Assembly (NCBI GenBank): GCA_945873675.1
Contig: CAMCEP010000002.1
Coordinates: 1-41,687, forward strand
Length of the DNA: 41,687 bases
Direction of reading: 5' to 3'
Source: Asaia bogorensis
GTDB taxonomy: Bacteria > Pseudomonadota > Alphaproteobacteria > Acetobacterales > Acetobacteraceae
The position numbers were made by a program, and so were the translations under genes. Every line of letters starts with the position of its first letter. The first letter of the stretch is position 1. Under the pieces are notes generated by a model. The model searched no databases, was not told where the DNA came from, and saw nothing but the letters and a program-made list of their open reading frames with translations. This document shows positions 30,294 to 39,887 of the stretch, piece after piece.

Positions 30294-31676
30294 TCAGTTG
30301 CGGCCCGCGAAATGCGCCTGCGCGCGGCCCCAGACCGCTGCGGCGACGCGAAGCCCTACCTGCCGGCCCATCTGGTCCGACAGCATGAAATGCGCCTGTC
30401 CGAATACGCCCGAGAGCGCCATGTAGCGCTCCGCATCACCTAGCGTCGGCATTTCTATCATCACGGGCTGCGCCGGACCGTTGTCAAACATGAAGCCTCC
30501 GGCTGGCATCGTCATCTCGAACCCGAGCGCATCCGCGCCGGTATACCAGCGCAGCACCGCTGCACCAGCAGTCGCGAACGCGCTGTGTCCCGACACCTGG
30601 TCCGGCGAGGCGGCGTTCGGGCGATAGGGCATAAAGGCTTCCCCTTGGATGGACTGCGTGCCGCGTCCGCGACCGCCCCAGGCGCGCACCGTCTTGCCGC
30701 GGAACAGGTGCTGGATGACAGTCTGCGGCCGTCCGGCGCGGTAGTGGACCTTAGTTTCCATGGCGGCTACCGCCGTGTCATGCATCGCGTTGCCGAGTAG
30801 CATGAACAATCGCGCATCGTCGTCGAGTCCATGGTTGCGCTGCGCCGCGATGTGCCGCGCGAAGACGGCCCATTGTCCAGGCGGGGTGGGCGTCCCGGGA
30901 TTAAGCGTGAATAGCTCCGCGATGGCCTTCTGGGCATCGGTCAGATCGGCGCTGATGTCGAGTAGTTCCTGCGCCATCGCGCGCATCTCGTCCTCGGTAC
31001 CGGAAAGTGTCGGCGCGGTGGTAGGGCGGACAGCAGCTACATCCGCGGCGAAGGTGCGCACCCGGCCCCAATGCGCGGCTCTGAAAAAATTGGGCATCCC
31101 GTTGCTGCCGCTGGTAGGCTGGTGCAGCCTCCAGGCTACTAGGCGATCTGGTGGGTTCGGCGCGCTATAACGCGTCCAGTCGGAATAGGCGCCTGGACGA
31201 AGGTCGCCGCGCTGGTTCGAACCATCTGCATGCGCAGCGGCAAGTTCAAGTTCTGCAGCGCGGCGACCAATCGCGGCGGGGCTGCTATCCGGCGCAGCAG
31301 CGTTCGGCGCGACGGCACTGGCCGCGCGCAACGTTGCTTCGAAACGCTGACGTTCGCCGGGCATTAGGTCCACAAGCGTGTGAAAGGCCGCATGTGCGAT
31401 CGCTTCGCGCTTGTTGGCCTCCGTTCGCTCGGTCGCGGGGCGGCGCATGCCGGCATCCAAGTTGATGGCCGCTGCTTGCTCGTCATAGACTGACCAAGCG
31501 TCGTAGGTCGCACGGTGGACGACGGCGAGCATCCGCGCGATCACCAAGTCATTGCTCCGCGTTGCAATCGCCGCCTCGATCATCACTCGGTTCCACCGCG
31601 CGACATCAGTTTCCGCCTGCACGGCTCGCGCCAGCATCAGCGTAGCGCAGATTGCAACCAGTAACGAACGCGTCAT
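30294..31676 (-). CDS. Vanadium-dependent haloperoxidase / PAP2-superfamily exported protein
   Basis: Signal peptide; YRAGRPQTVIQ, SGHSAFATAGAAVLRWYTG, GVFGQAHFMLSDQMGRQVG. Confidence 0.8.
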   Translation of the reverse strand: MTRSLLVAICATLMLARAVQAETDVARWNRVMIEAAIATRSNDLVIARMLAVVHRATYDAWSVYDEQAAAINLDAGMRRPATERTEANKREAIAHAAFHTLVDLMPGERQRFEATLRAASAVAPNAAAPDSSPAAIGRRAAELELAAAHADGSNQRGDLRPGAYSDWTRYSAPNPPDRLVAWRLHQPTSGSNGMPNFFRAAHWGRVRTFAADVAAVRPTTAPTLSGTEDEMRAMAQELLDISADLTDAQKAIAELFTLNPGTPTPPGQWAVFARHIAAQRNHGLDDDARLFMLLGNAMHDTAVAAMETKVHYRAGRPQTVIQHLFRGKTVRAWGGRGRGTQSIQGEAFMPYRPNAASPDQVSGHSAFATAGAAVLRWYTGADALGFEMTMPAGGFMFDNGPAQPVMIEMPTLGDAERYMALSGVFGQAHFMLSDQMGRQVGLRVAAAVWGRAQAHFAGRN

Positions 31677-32049
31677 GGTGCTTCTTCTCCCGTTTAGCCC
31701 GAGAATTTCACAACATATTTTTTGACTTCTTGCGGACTATTCTCAATATTTAAAGTAGTTTGCCCCAAACTATACTTGTTGGCAATTGTGCGGCGTAAGC
31801 ACCTAAGGAACCAAGTTGGCGGATTTAGTAACGGAGGCTTTGTGGCTCAGCGTTGAGGCTCCAAGCCGTTAGCCACCTGGTAACTGCCCCATCACACCCG
31901 CCCAAAAAAAAGCAACGCAACTGCAACAATAATTGAAAAACTCCACAGCCTCGTTGAACCGTATTTTACACGGCAGGCGGTAACGGGCGCAGTCTCCCCG
32001 GCACGTAGGTCCCAAAGCGGGCATCCCAGTACCCGGCTCCTAAAAAGCC

Positions 32050-32152
32050 ACGGGAACTGGCGGGACTTTTCTGACCGCATCGCGTGCCGCGGTGTATTTT
32101 TCAGCCCCCGGGGGCCTACGTCATCCAGAAACCTGCACTGCCAGTCTGATCC
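32050..32152 (+). repeat. Repeat A copy 3 (hairpin stem ACCGC/GCGGT)
   Basis: aactggcgggacttttctgACCGCatcgcgtgccGCGGTgtatttttcagcccccgggggcctacgtcatccagaaacctgcactgcc. Confidence 0.78.
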
Positions 32153-32440
32153 GAGGATTACAATAACATCCACCCAAATTCAGGTTCGCGCATGCGCTCG
32201 CCACGTGAGTTCAAAGCAAGGAAGTTACCTAACCAAGCCCAGTGTACGGTTCACCAGGGGCAAGTCGAAGGCTATGTTTCACGAAGCACGGATATCTTGG
32301 TGGTCTTATGGCGAAGCCGCAGGATGTCCAACGATTGCAAAGGCCGCCGGATTGCCGTTACATTAATTTATAGCCAGACAGGCTATTCGTTCGGAGAGTT
32401 TCTATCATCGGACGAAACCCTCTCAAAAGGAGACCTAGAT

Positions 32441-33025
32441 ATGCTTGGTGTTTATCTTAGGATGCTTAGTGCCGTTCTGGCCCTGTCCGTTTCGGGCGGA
32501 GCCTCCTTCGCCCAGACCACCGTAGTTAACCGAGCTGCGACTCAGGCTGCGGCTATTGAGTTGCGTGAGGCCCTCGCCGCCCAGCGCGCCTGGTGCGATG
32601 CCCTCGTCAGCATCAGCACAACCCATGCGCGCCAGGGAGGGCCGGCAGCCAGGGCCCTAGCCGAGCGGGTGATCGACGCTGCCTACGGCTATCAGATGGG
32701 TGCCGTGCTGTTCAAACCGACCTTGACGGTGGCTCCGCAGACCTTCCGCCCCACTCGCGCTGGTGCGCTGGCCTATTTCGTCGGCGGCGATACGGCTTTC
32801 CCGAACGACAAGGGCTTCGCCCTTGGCGGCTGGACGAAGTGTGAAATCGCCAACAACGCCATCTTCATCAATGGCAACACCGCCACGACCATAGGCAATG
32901 TCAGCATCACGGGCCCGAACGGCGCGGTGACCACGGTCGACAAGACTTGGGTGTTCGTGAAAGACGATGCTGGGAACCTGCGCATCATCGTCCATCACTC
33001 GTCGCTGCCCCACCGTCCGAACTGA
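32441..33025 (+). CDS. Exported NTF2/SnoaL-like protein
   Basis: RBS aaaggag; signal peptide MLGVYLRMLSAVLALSVSGGASFAQ; C-terminal DKTWVFVKDDAGNLRIIVHHSSLP typical of NTF2-like proteins. Confidence 0.7.
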   Translation: MLGVYLRMLSAVLALSVSGGASFAQTTVVNRAATQAAAIELREALAAQRAWCDALVSISTTHARQGGPAARALAERVIDAAYGYQMGAVLFKPTLTVAPQTFRPTRAGALAYFVGGDTAFPNDKGFALGGWTKCEIANNAIFINGNTATTIGNVSITGPNGAVTTVDKTWVFVKDDAGNLRIIVHHSSLPHRPN

Positions 33026-33038
33026 TCGGCAGCCCAGT

Positions 33039-33064
33039 GGCCGAGGTTGCTCAGGCAACCTCGG
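33039..33064 (+). terminator. Perfect 11-bp stem hairpin after the NTF2-like gene
   Basis: GCCGAGGTTGC-tcag-GCAACCTCGGC, 13 nt after the stop codon; no strong T-tract. Confidence 0.65.
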
Positions 33065-33444
33065 CTATCGTCTCAGGCCGCTGTCATCAGGCCGCTGTCA
33101 TCAGGCCCTATCCTAAACTGCAATTTCTGATTCTGAGGATCAAAGGCGCTTCTTCTCAGTAAAATATGGGAATGAGCTGGTATCGCAGTGAATCCTGCCC
33201 TTGATCTCGCGGTAAATGCCTGAGGCTTTGCGGTCTACTGTAGGAAAGTGTTGCTTGGCACGAGATTTCCGCAGGCCAAAACGTCACCAAGGTTTCTTGC
33301 TCCCACCGGCCACCTCAGCTTTGGTGTCAAAAAAATTCTAATTACAAAGCCCCTTAACCACAGGATGGCGTTACGAACTCGAATACTGTGTGTCGGGCTT
33401 AAAGAAGAATTCTCGGGGCATTCACTTCCTCTTGGCCCTGGCGT

Positions 33445-34638
33445 TTATCTGGTGAGGGCGGGAACATCTATCCGACGTACCAGCGGCTGATTATCCCGTG
33501 GGCTCATCCAGAAATACAGGTTGGCGATCTCTGGGTAGTTCTCAAAGGTCAGCGCGTTAACGCGTGCGATCTTTTCTTTTTCGACCGCGGCCTGCTCATC
33601 GCCACGCTCTCGCAGTAGCCGCGCCCAGTAAGAATAAGCGCCGGCAGAACTAGGGTGTTCGCGCGTCGCGCGCTTGTACGCCGCCTCAGCCCCATCCAGG
33701 TCTCCAAGGGCCCAAAGCGCGGTGCCCAAGGTATTCAGGATCGCCTCCTGTAGGGAGGCGGAGCGCCTGCTATTGATGGAGAGACGCTGTCTCAGGCCAC
33801 CAGCGATAAGGGGCGTCAAAAGGTCTATGGCTTCCTGATATCTGTCGCGCTCCACGTGGATGAACGCAAGGTTGATGCGTCCTACGGCGAAGCCGGGATT
33901 CCAATCAAAGGAAAGGCGGAAGCGCCGTTCGGCCTCGGCAAAGTCATTGTTCAACAGCGCCACGATGCCAAGCAGGTTCTGCAGGAAGGAGCGTTCCTCA
34001 AGCAACTCAGCCCTCAGTGGCCGGCTCAACTCGCGCTCGGCGAGCTGCACCACAGTACTATAGTCCTTTCCGCCGCTGGCGCTGATCTGGTTGAAATGAA
34101 ACAATGCAGATCTATAAGGGTGCACCCGCTCCATGGTATCGTGCGCGGCTTGTCGCAGAAGCCGCTCCGTGTCGCCCTTCTCGCTAAGGTCGAGCGAGAA
34201 GGCACCGGAATAGGCGGAGGAGGAGTTGATTAGAAGGCGCTCCCGCTCTCCAGGCGCGCTTGTGACGATGGCGCCGGTGATGCGCGTGCGATCTAGCCCG
34301 AGGAGATCCTGCAACGCCACAGTGAAGTTATCTAGTCGCAACGAACTGGCTATGACGCCAACGATCGTGGGCTGCCGGGCCGAGCGCATCGACTGCGACT
34401 GCAGCAGTGAGCGTGTCTGGTTTATCGTTTCAAGTTCATGGACAAAGATCCGCTCGGCCACATCCTCGGTATAGCCGGTCCGCGCCACAGCGGCAGGCAC
34501 GTCAATCTGCACGGCCACGGTCTCTGCGTTGACCACCGCGTCAGCGGTCAACAATCCAAAAATCATGGCGATAGCCGTTACGATTGATATGGGGTCCACG
34601 CCAGTTCTCCTGTCCGCCGTAAAATTATTTACATTCAA
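33445..34638 (-). CDS. TPR-repeat protein with N-terminal signal/anchor
   Basis: Hydrophobic N-terminal segment; FLQNLLGIVALLNNDFAEAERRFRLSFDWNPGFAVGRINLAFIHVERDRYQEAIDLL...LGTALWALGDLDGAEAAYKRATREHP. Confidence 0.75.
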   Translation of the reverse strand: MNVNNFTADRRTGVDPISIVTAIAMIFGLLTADAVVNAETVAVQIDVPAAVARTGYTEDVAERIFVHELETINQTRSLLQSQSMRSARQPTIVGVIASSLRLDNFTVALQDLLGLDRTRITGAIVTSAPGERERLLINSSSAYSGAFSLDLSEKGDTERLLRQAAHDTMERVHPYRSALFHFNQISASGGKDYSTVVQLAERELSRPLRAELLEERSFLQNLLGIVALLNNDFAEAERRFRLSFDWNPGFAVGRINLAFIHVERDRYQEAIDLLTPLIAGGLRQRLSINSRRSASLQEAILNTLGTALWALGDLDGAEAAYKRATREHPSSAGAYSYWARLLRERGDEQAAVEKEKIARVNALTFENYPEIANLYFWMSPRDNQPLVRRIDVPALTR

Positions 34639-34741
34639 ATGGCGCGATCCGCGACATGCGAGTGCAGTTTTATGCGCTCTGCCTGCCCGCTTTGCACATC
34701 ATCGCCGATCATTTCCAGTTTCGTTGAGTTGGGTGCGGCGT

Positions 34742-35368
34742 TCAGCGCTGTAAGCTTTGGCGGAGTGCCTCCAGCATGCGCCGATCGGCAACGTCCATTG
34801 GGCGTTCCCGCGCCGCGAGCACATAGCGGACGGACGGCCAGGGACGCACCGTGATCTCCAGCATCTCTACCTGGTAGAGCCCGCCCTCGCCAGCTTCGAG
34901 CACGGTCTGCACGATACGCCGGTGCGCGATGGCGCGCAGGCCGGAATAGCTGCTTTTATGCAGGGTCAGCGCGCGCGCCGCGCGGGCATAATCCGCCGCG
35001 GACGGCTCGCGTGAGGCGACGAAGCGGTATCGCACATCAGGCAGCAGCCCACCGCCTGCCTCGATTTCGGTCAGTGATAGCCCGGCAGCCTGCATCATCG
35101 CGATGAAGGCTAGGTCGCTTTCCCCCAGGCGTTCCGGCACGAAATCGAAGGGTGCTTCCGCCAGCACAAAGGACCACGCGGTGCGCAGCGTCGCGCTGGC
35201 CCCGTCAAGAGCGCTGCCGAAACCGTTGCTGACCGCAGTCGCGGCATCGGAGAGCCATCCTCGGGATGGCTCTCCCTCGGCCTGCGCGGCCGACGGCGTA
35301 GCAGCGAACAACCAGCAGGCAAGCGGCAGCGCCAGCAGGTTGAGAGACCTTCGGGACAGGTGCATCAC
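34742..35368 (-). CDS. Exported protein of unknown function
   Basis: Signal peptide MMHLSRRSLNLLALPLACWLFAATPSAAQA; start overlaps the stop of the upstream PstS-like gene (35365-35368). Confidence 0.7.
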   Translation of the reverse strand: MMHLSRRSLNLLALPLACWLFAATPSAAQAEGEPSRGWLSDAATAVSNGFGSALDGASATLRTAWSFVLAEAPFDFVPERLGESDLAFIAMMQAAGLSLTEIEAGGGLLPDVRYRFVASREPSAADYARAARALTLHKSSYSGLRAIAHRRIVQTVLEAGEGGLYQVEMLEITVRPWPSVRYVLAARERPMDVADRRMLEALRQSLQR

Positions 35369-36405
35369 GGCGCCTCCAGGAAGTCGACCAGTCGAAGCCG
35401 CGCATCAACACGCATGGCGGGTGGCAGGGCTGTGACGCCACGTCCGGCGAGTGTGCCCAACGGACCGATTATGGCCTCCGCCAGCAGCGCGAAGCCGGTG
35501 TCGAGCGCCGCATTGCGGGCGGGTTGCGATGCTGCACGCGGCACCACGAACGCCAGTTTGATTTGCCGTGACGCCGGATAGATATCCGCGGCAAGGTTGG
35601 CCGCTGTCGGCAGCACCCCATCGAGTGGCACGGGCGTGACCACGCCGGTCAGCTCGATCCATTCCGCCAGGCTGATAGCGGCGATCGCCCCCGCCGGCGC
35701 CGAGGCGGCCCATGCACGGATCTGCGCCACGCCCTCCGCCGCACTACCCGGCTGGCGGCGCACAACGTTGCTGCCCTCGCTCAGCGCAGCACAGAAGACC
35801 GAGCGCGCCGCCGCTGCGTGCGGCACGGCGCCCATCGGCAGCGTGGTGACGCAGCCGTGTTCCAGCACCATCGCGCCAAGCAGCGCATCAGAAGGCGTGC
35901 CTGCTGCGGGCGCGAGCAGCGTACCCGCCGCGGCAGCAGTGCCGCGCGGCGCGGCGGCGCCGAAAGCCCGGAAGACCGCCACCGAGTCCAGCGGCACCAC
36001 TGGGCGGCCCGACGGCACGACGAAGACCAGCGCCTCATGGCCCAGTGTGAGGACCAGTGTCTGGGCCGCGGCGCTGCGGCGGCAGGTCGCATCGCGCAAC
36101 CGCGGCACGGAACCGGCCAGAAGCGCGATGCGGATCGCGACCCCGGGCTCTGCAGTACAAGCCGTGCCTAGGGCGTCGGGCGCGGCCCTCCAGGCCGGCG
36201 CGTCAGCGGGCAGGGCAAGGGCGGCGCCGAGCGCCGCGGCGCTGGCGTCGAGGTGGAGCACCGGCTGCGGGCTGAGGGCTTGCGCGGTAGACGCGAAGGC
36301 AATGCCGAGCGCCAGGGCAAGCGCCGACGCGCCACGGCCGATAACCCCTGCTGTGCATCCGTTCACGTTGGTCGCTGGAGGCATCCTGATCCGTCCATCT
36401 GTCAT
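35365..36405 (-). CDS. PstS-like periplasmic substrate-binding protein
   Basis: Signal-like N-terminus; VVPLDSVAVFRAFG; ISLAEWIELTGVVTPVPLDGVLPTAANLAADIYPASRQIKLAFVVPR resembles the PstS C-terminal pattern (API..V.PT...A.G.YP.SR.L). Confidence 0.55.
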   Translation of the reverse strand: MTDGRIRMPPATNVNGCTAGVIGRGASALALALGIAFASTAQALSPQPVLHLDASAAALGAALALPADAPAWRAAPDALGTACTAEPGVAIRIALLAGSVPRLRDATCRRSAAAQTLVLTLGHEALVFVVPSGRPVVPLDSVAVFRAFGAAAPRGTAAAAGTLLAPAAGTPSDALLGAMVLEHGCVTTLPMGAVPHAAAARSVFCAALSEGSNVVRRQPGSAAEGVAQIRAWAASAPAGAIAAISLAEWIELTGVVTPVPLDGVLPTAANLAADIYPASRQIKLAFVVPRAASQPARNAALDTGFALLAEAIIGPLGTLAGRGVTALPPAMRVDARLRLVDFLEAP

Positions 36406-36899
36406 GGGGTCACCATCTGGTGCCAGCTTTCTGCCTGCAGCGCATCAAAGGCACGTTCCGTGGAAAGCCGCGCACCAAGTGCTGGCAGCCAAAATGGCAA
36501 GCATGCGCACCACTTTGCTATGCAGCCTTCTCGATGCCTCATACGCAGCGCCGAGGTCGCCAGCGGCCAGCGCCTGGTCCACCAGGCGAAAACCTTCGGC
36601 GGCATAGGGCGGCGCAGCAATCTCCACTGCCGGCGCTTAATGGAATGGCAATATCGATGGGCGAACGAGACTCAGTATGGCTGGGATGACGGCGGCGGCC
36701 GGAGCGGCCGGCACGGTCGCCATCGGCCACACAATCTTCGGGCTGCCCACGGCATCGGATGTAAGCATTACAATACGCAATCTGTCGCGAGAATAGCACG
36801 AAATCCGGGGGCAGCGTCGCGGCTGTCCAGCCATGGTTTGCCGCTTTCATCATTCCTTCAAGCATGCTTTCAGCCCCCGCCATGCCCACAGTCGCTAGC

Positions 36900-37020
36900 G
36901 CGGATTTAATAAAAGCACAAATAAATTCAAAAAAAAGCAATTGAATCAGAAAATTCTTAAATAATAATGGTAGTACTTTTAGTGCCTTGCTATATATAAC
37001 TTTGAGTAAAGCCCCGGCTG
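36900..37020 (+). promoter_or_regulatory. AT-rich intergenic segment upstream of the DUF2061-like gene pair (candidate promoter region)
   Basis: Markedly AT-rich stretch (ttaataaaagcacaaataaattcaaaaaaaagc...ttgctatatataactt) in GC-rich surroundings. Confidence 0.4.
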
Positions 37021-37137
37021 TACAGCTGAACGGCCTGGCTCGTTGGTCATGCCTTCCGTATCGTGCGGCAAAGCCGGCGACGGTCATTTGTCTCGACGCT
37101 TCAGGCGCCACAGCGCCCCAGAGCAGGAGTTAGGCGA

Positions 37138-38274
37138 TTGGAACTCGGCGTGCGTGCAAGATTTGGCCTTCGTGCTTTGATGATCGTCATCGGGTGGCTC
37201 GCTGCCGCAGTGCCTGCGGCAGTCGCGCAACAGATCGGTGATAACGTAAGCGGCTATGTCGCGATCGACGGCAAGCAGGTCCCGCTGCCGCGCGGCGATT
37301 GGCTGGTTGCCGGCATGGGCGCGCAGGCGTTTGACATGCCTGAGATCGGCGCGTTCGGCGCCGTACGCTCAGTGGTGCTGTTCCAACGTGAGGGATCGCG
37401 CGTCGTCGCCGTTGCGGAGATCAACACCAATGCGGTGGCGGTGAACGATGGCTGGGGACGGACGCGCGCCTGCAACCGTAGCGAACAGTTCCTGCTGGTC
37501 GCGCGCTACCGTTCGGGCTGGGAGACGTCTTGCCTTTTCGTACAGGCGACGCGCCTGACCGATGCGGGGCCCGAGGCATGGCAGTCCGCGCGCCGTTTGG
37601 CCGCGACATTTGCACTGACGCTGCCGCCAATAGCGTTGACCACCGGCTTCCGGCTGAGCGACCGTCAGGACGTCGTTGATCTGCGCTTCCACTTCGACCC
37701 TAAGTTGTTCGGCGGCGAGCTCGGCGAGGGCACTTGGTCACCTCCGGAAGTGCGCGCCGACCCCGCGCGGCTCGATGCTGTGCAGCGGCTTTCGGCCTGG
37801 GCGCTAGGGTATGATGGGCGCATCGCGCTGGGGCTGCGCAACGCGCTGGCCGGCCCTCCAGCCGAGGCGCCACAGAACGCCGCCTTCATCTCCGAGACAC
37901 CGCAGGTCGATGGCAAGCTCCAGGCGCTCGAGCAGATGCTGGCGCAGGGCGCGATCACCCGCGCGGAATTCCTGCGCCAGTCGCGGATCGCTGTGCGCGA
38001 GGTTCCGATCGTGGTCGAGCATACCGGCGGGATACCGTTGGCGGTCCAGAAGAATATCTCCTTCCGCCTGTTCGGCTCCTCGGTCGATTACTTCCTTGCC
38101 TTCGTCGTGACGCTGGACAGCCCGCTTTCCGCGGCGATCACTGCCAGCATCGTAGCCATTCATTCGGTCATCTTCGTCTTCAACGACAATTACTGGGAAG
38201 ACTACTGGGCACGCCGGACCACGCGTGACGCCAACCGGATCGTGGACTTCACCTATATCGGGGAGCCGGCCTGA
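37138..38274 (+). CDS. Exported N-domain + SHOCT-like + DUF2061-like membrane protein, paralog 1
   Basis: TTG start with AGGAG upstream; signal LRALMIVIGWLAAAVPAAVAQ; LQALEQMLAQGAITRAEFLRQSR (SHOCT-like); VQKNISFRLFGSSVDYFLAFVVTLDSPLSAAITASIVAIHSVIFVFNDNYWEDYW (DUF2061-like). Confidence 0.75.
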   Translation: MELGVRARFGLRALMIVIGWLAAAVPAAVAQQIGDNVSGYVAIDGKQVPLPRGDWLVAGMGAQAFDMPEIGAFGAVRSVVLFQREGSRVVAVAEINTNAVAVNDGWGRTRACNRSEQFLLVARYRSGWETSCLFVQATRLTDAGPEAWQSARRLAATFALTLPPIALTTGFRLSDRQDVVDLRFHFDPKLFGGELGEGTWSPPEVRADPARLDAVQRLSAWALGYDGRIALGLRNALAGPPAEAPQNAAFISETPQVDGKLQALEQMLAQGAITRAEFLRQSRIAVREVPIVVEHTGGIPLAVQKNISFRLFGSSVDYFLAFVVTLDSPLSAAITASIVAIHSVIFVFNDNYWEDYWARRTTRDANRIVDFTYIGEPA

Positions 38275-38278
38275 CACC

Positions 38279-39490
38279 ATGAGCAGCGCTTTCGTCCTGA
38301 CCAACACGCGCCGCCTTGGCTGCCGCGTGGCCTGGCCGCTCCGTGCCGCCTTCGCGCTGGCCGCGCTTCTACTTGCGGGCCTGCCCTCGACGGGCCACGC
38401 CCAGCCCCTGCCGGCGCCAGGTGCGACGGTTGAGAACTTGCTGGTGATCGCCGGCAAGCAGGTGCCGCTGCCGGAAGGCCGCTGGCTTGTGGCCGGCGCG
38501 GCCCTGACCGGCTTCGACGGCGCCGCCGTCGGCGCCTTTGGCCGCATCGCCAACATCGTGCTGTTCCGTACCCGCGGTACCGAGGTCGAGGCCATCGCAG
38601 AGGTCAGTACTAACCTGCTGCCCACGCATGATGGCTGGGGCATTGCCTCCGCCTGCGAGCGCACCGACCTCGCGCTGTCAGTGGTGCGGTATAAGACCGG
38701 CTGGGATGGGTCGTGCTTCTTCGTAACTCACACGCTGACCGACGGCGCGGAGGTATCGGCACCCGCCGCCTGGGTCGCGGCGCTCGGCACGGCTCGGGAC
38801 CGTGGCCTCGGGCTCGGGACGGTCTGGCTGACGGCGGGGTTCCGGGTCGCGAACCGCAGCGATGTCGTGGATGCGCGCTTTCACTTCGCGCCCGGTGCCC
38901 GCGGCATCGCAGAAGAGCGGCCGCGCCGCTGGCGGGATTCGGGCTGGGCTGCGACACGCATCGAGCGGGACGCGGCGCGTCTCGGTATTATGCGCGGCGT
39001 GACGGAATGGGCTGTGATTTTCAGCGGCCATATGGAGGACGGCATCAAGGGCCGCCTCCGCGCCAGCAACGTCTATGCCGATCCGGCCGCGCCCGGCGCG
39101 GCGTTGGCGGGCAGTGTGCTCGAGCGACGTCTGACTGCGCTCAATGATCTGCACCGCTACGGCCTGTTGACCGCGCGCGAGCACGAGGTGCAGGCGGCAC
39201 AGCTGCGTGAACGCGGGCTGGACCCCGGCTCGGAGGTTATCGATCCGGCAACCGTCGCGCTTTACAAAACGCTCTCCTACAGGCCGATGGTGAGCCTGGC
39301 GAACGTGTTCATCGACCTGTTCTGGATCGGCCAGCCCTTCGCCGCCGGTGTGCTGTTGCTGCTGCAGGTCACCGTCAACACGACGAAATTCTACTTCCAC
39401 GAACTTGCCTGGGAGCAATTCGTGGGAGGTGGCACGCGACGCGACAGCGCACGCGTGCTGGACTTCAGCTACATTGGACGCGGCAAATGA
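38279..39490 (+). CDS. Exported N-domain + SHOCT-like + DUF2061-like membrane protein, paralog 2
   Basis: GKQVPLPEGRWLVAGAALTGFDGAAVGAFGRIANIVLFR parallels paralog 1; LTALNDLHRYGLLTAREHEVQAAQL; YKTLSYRPMVSLANVFIDLFWIGQPFAAGVLLLLQVTVNTTKFYFHELAWEQF. Confidence 0.78.
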   Translation: MSSAFVLTNTRRLGCRVAWPLRAAFALAALLLAGLPSTGHAQPLPAPGATVENLLVIAGKQVPLPEGRWLVAGAALTGFDGAAVGAFGRIANIVLFRTRGTEVEAIAEVSTNLLPTHDGWGIASACERTDLALSVVRYKTGWDGSCFFVTHTLTDGAEVSAPAAWVAALGTARDRGLGLGTVWLTAGFRVANRSDVVDARFHFAPGARGIAEERPRRWRDSGWAATRIERDAARLGIMRGVTEWAVIFSGHMEDGIKGRLRASNVYADPAAPGAALAGSVLERRLTALNDLHRYGLLTAREHEVQAAQLRERGLDPGSEVIDPATVALYKTLSYRPMVSLANVFIDLFWIGQPFAAGVLLLLQVTVNTTKFYFHELAWEQFVGGGTRRDSARVLDFSYIGRGK

Positions 39491-39515
39491 GCAGCATCTG
39501 GGCTCTACGTACGGG

Positions 39516-39638
39516 ATGGAGATCCCTGACACGCTGAGCGCACTGCTGATGCCTCTCCCGTTCGCCGCGTTGCTGTTCATCTGCGTGGGCATCCTCGACC
39601 GCAAGACGGTCGTGCTGCAGGACAATCCGCAGCCTTAA
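39516..39638 (+). CDS. Putative 40-aa single-TM microprotein
   Basis: MEIPDTLSALLMPLPFAALLFICVGILDRKTVVLQDNPQP, 25 nt downstream of paralog 2; one clear TM segment followed by a charged tail. Confidence 0.5.
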   Translation: MEIPDTLSALLMPLPFAALLFICVGILDRKTVVLQDNPQP

Positions 39639-39887
39639 TCCGTGCGCAACGCCGGCAGGCTGCCAGCCATCGTAAGCTCGCGGATCTTGGACGCGATGCG
39701 CCACGAGCGTTATCGCAGCCATCACGGCCTCTGATGACATCCAGGCTCAGTATCGCCGGCGAGAGCTTTGCGAAGCTGTGGCCGTAGCCACGACAGATTG
39801 CGATTTTCTGGTAGCAGATTAGCAATTCGGCGTCGCGTGGCTAATTCATCAAATACCAAATGGCCTTTCCTCAAGTTATCGCATTTC

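Noticed and set aside
33073-33100. Direct tandem duplication of 14 bp (caggccgctgtcat x2)
   Set aside because: Only two units in non-coding DNA; likely replication slippage, no sign of a CRISPR or iteron array.
33150-33440. Possible transposase remnant on the minus strand (TVDRKASGIYREIKGRIH)
   Set aside because: No continuous ORF and no recognised transposase motif; too weak to call without BLASTX.
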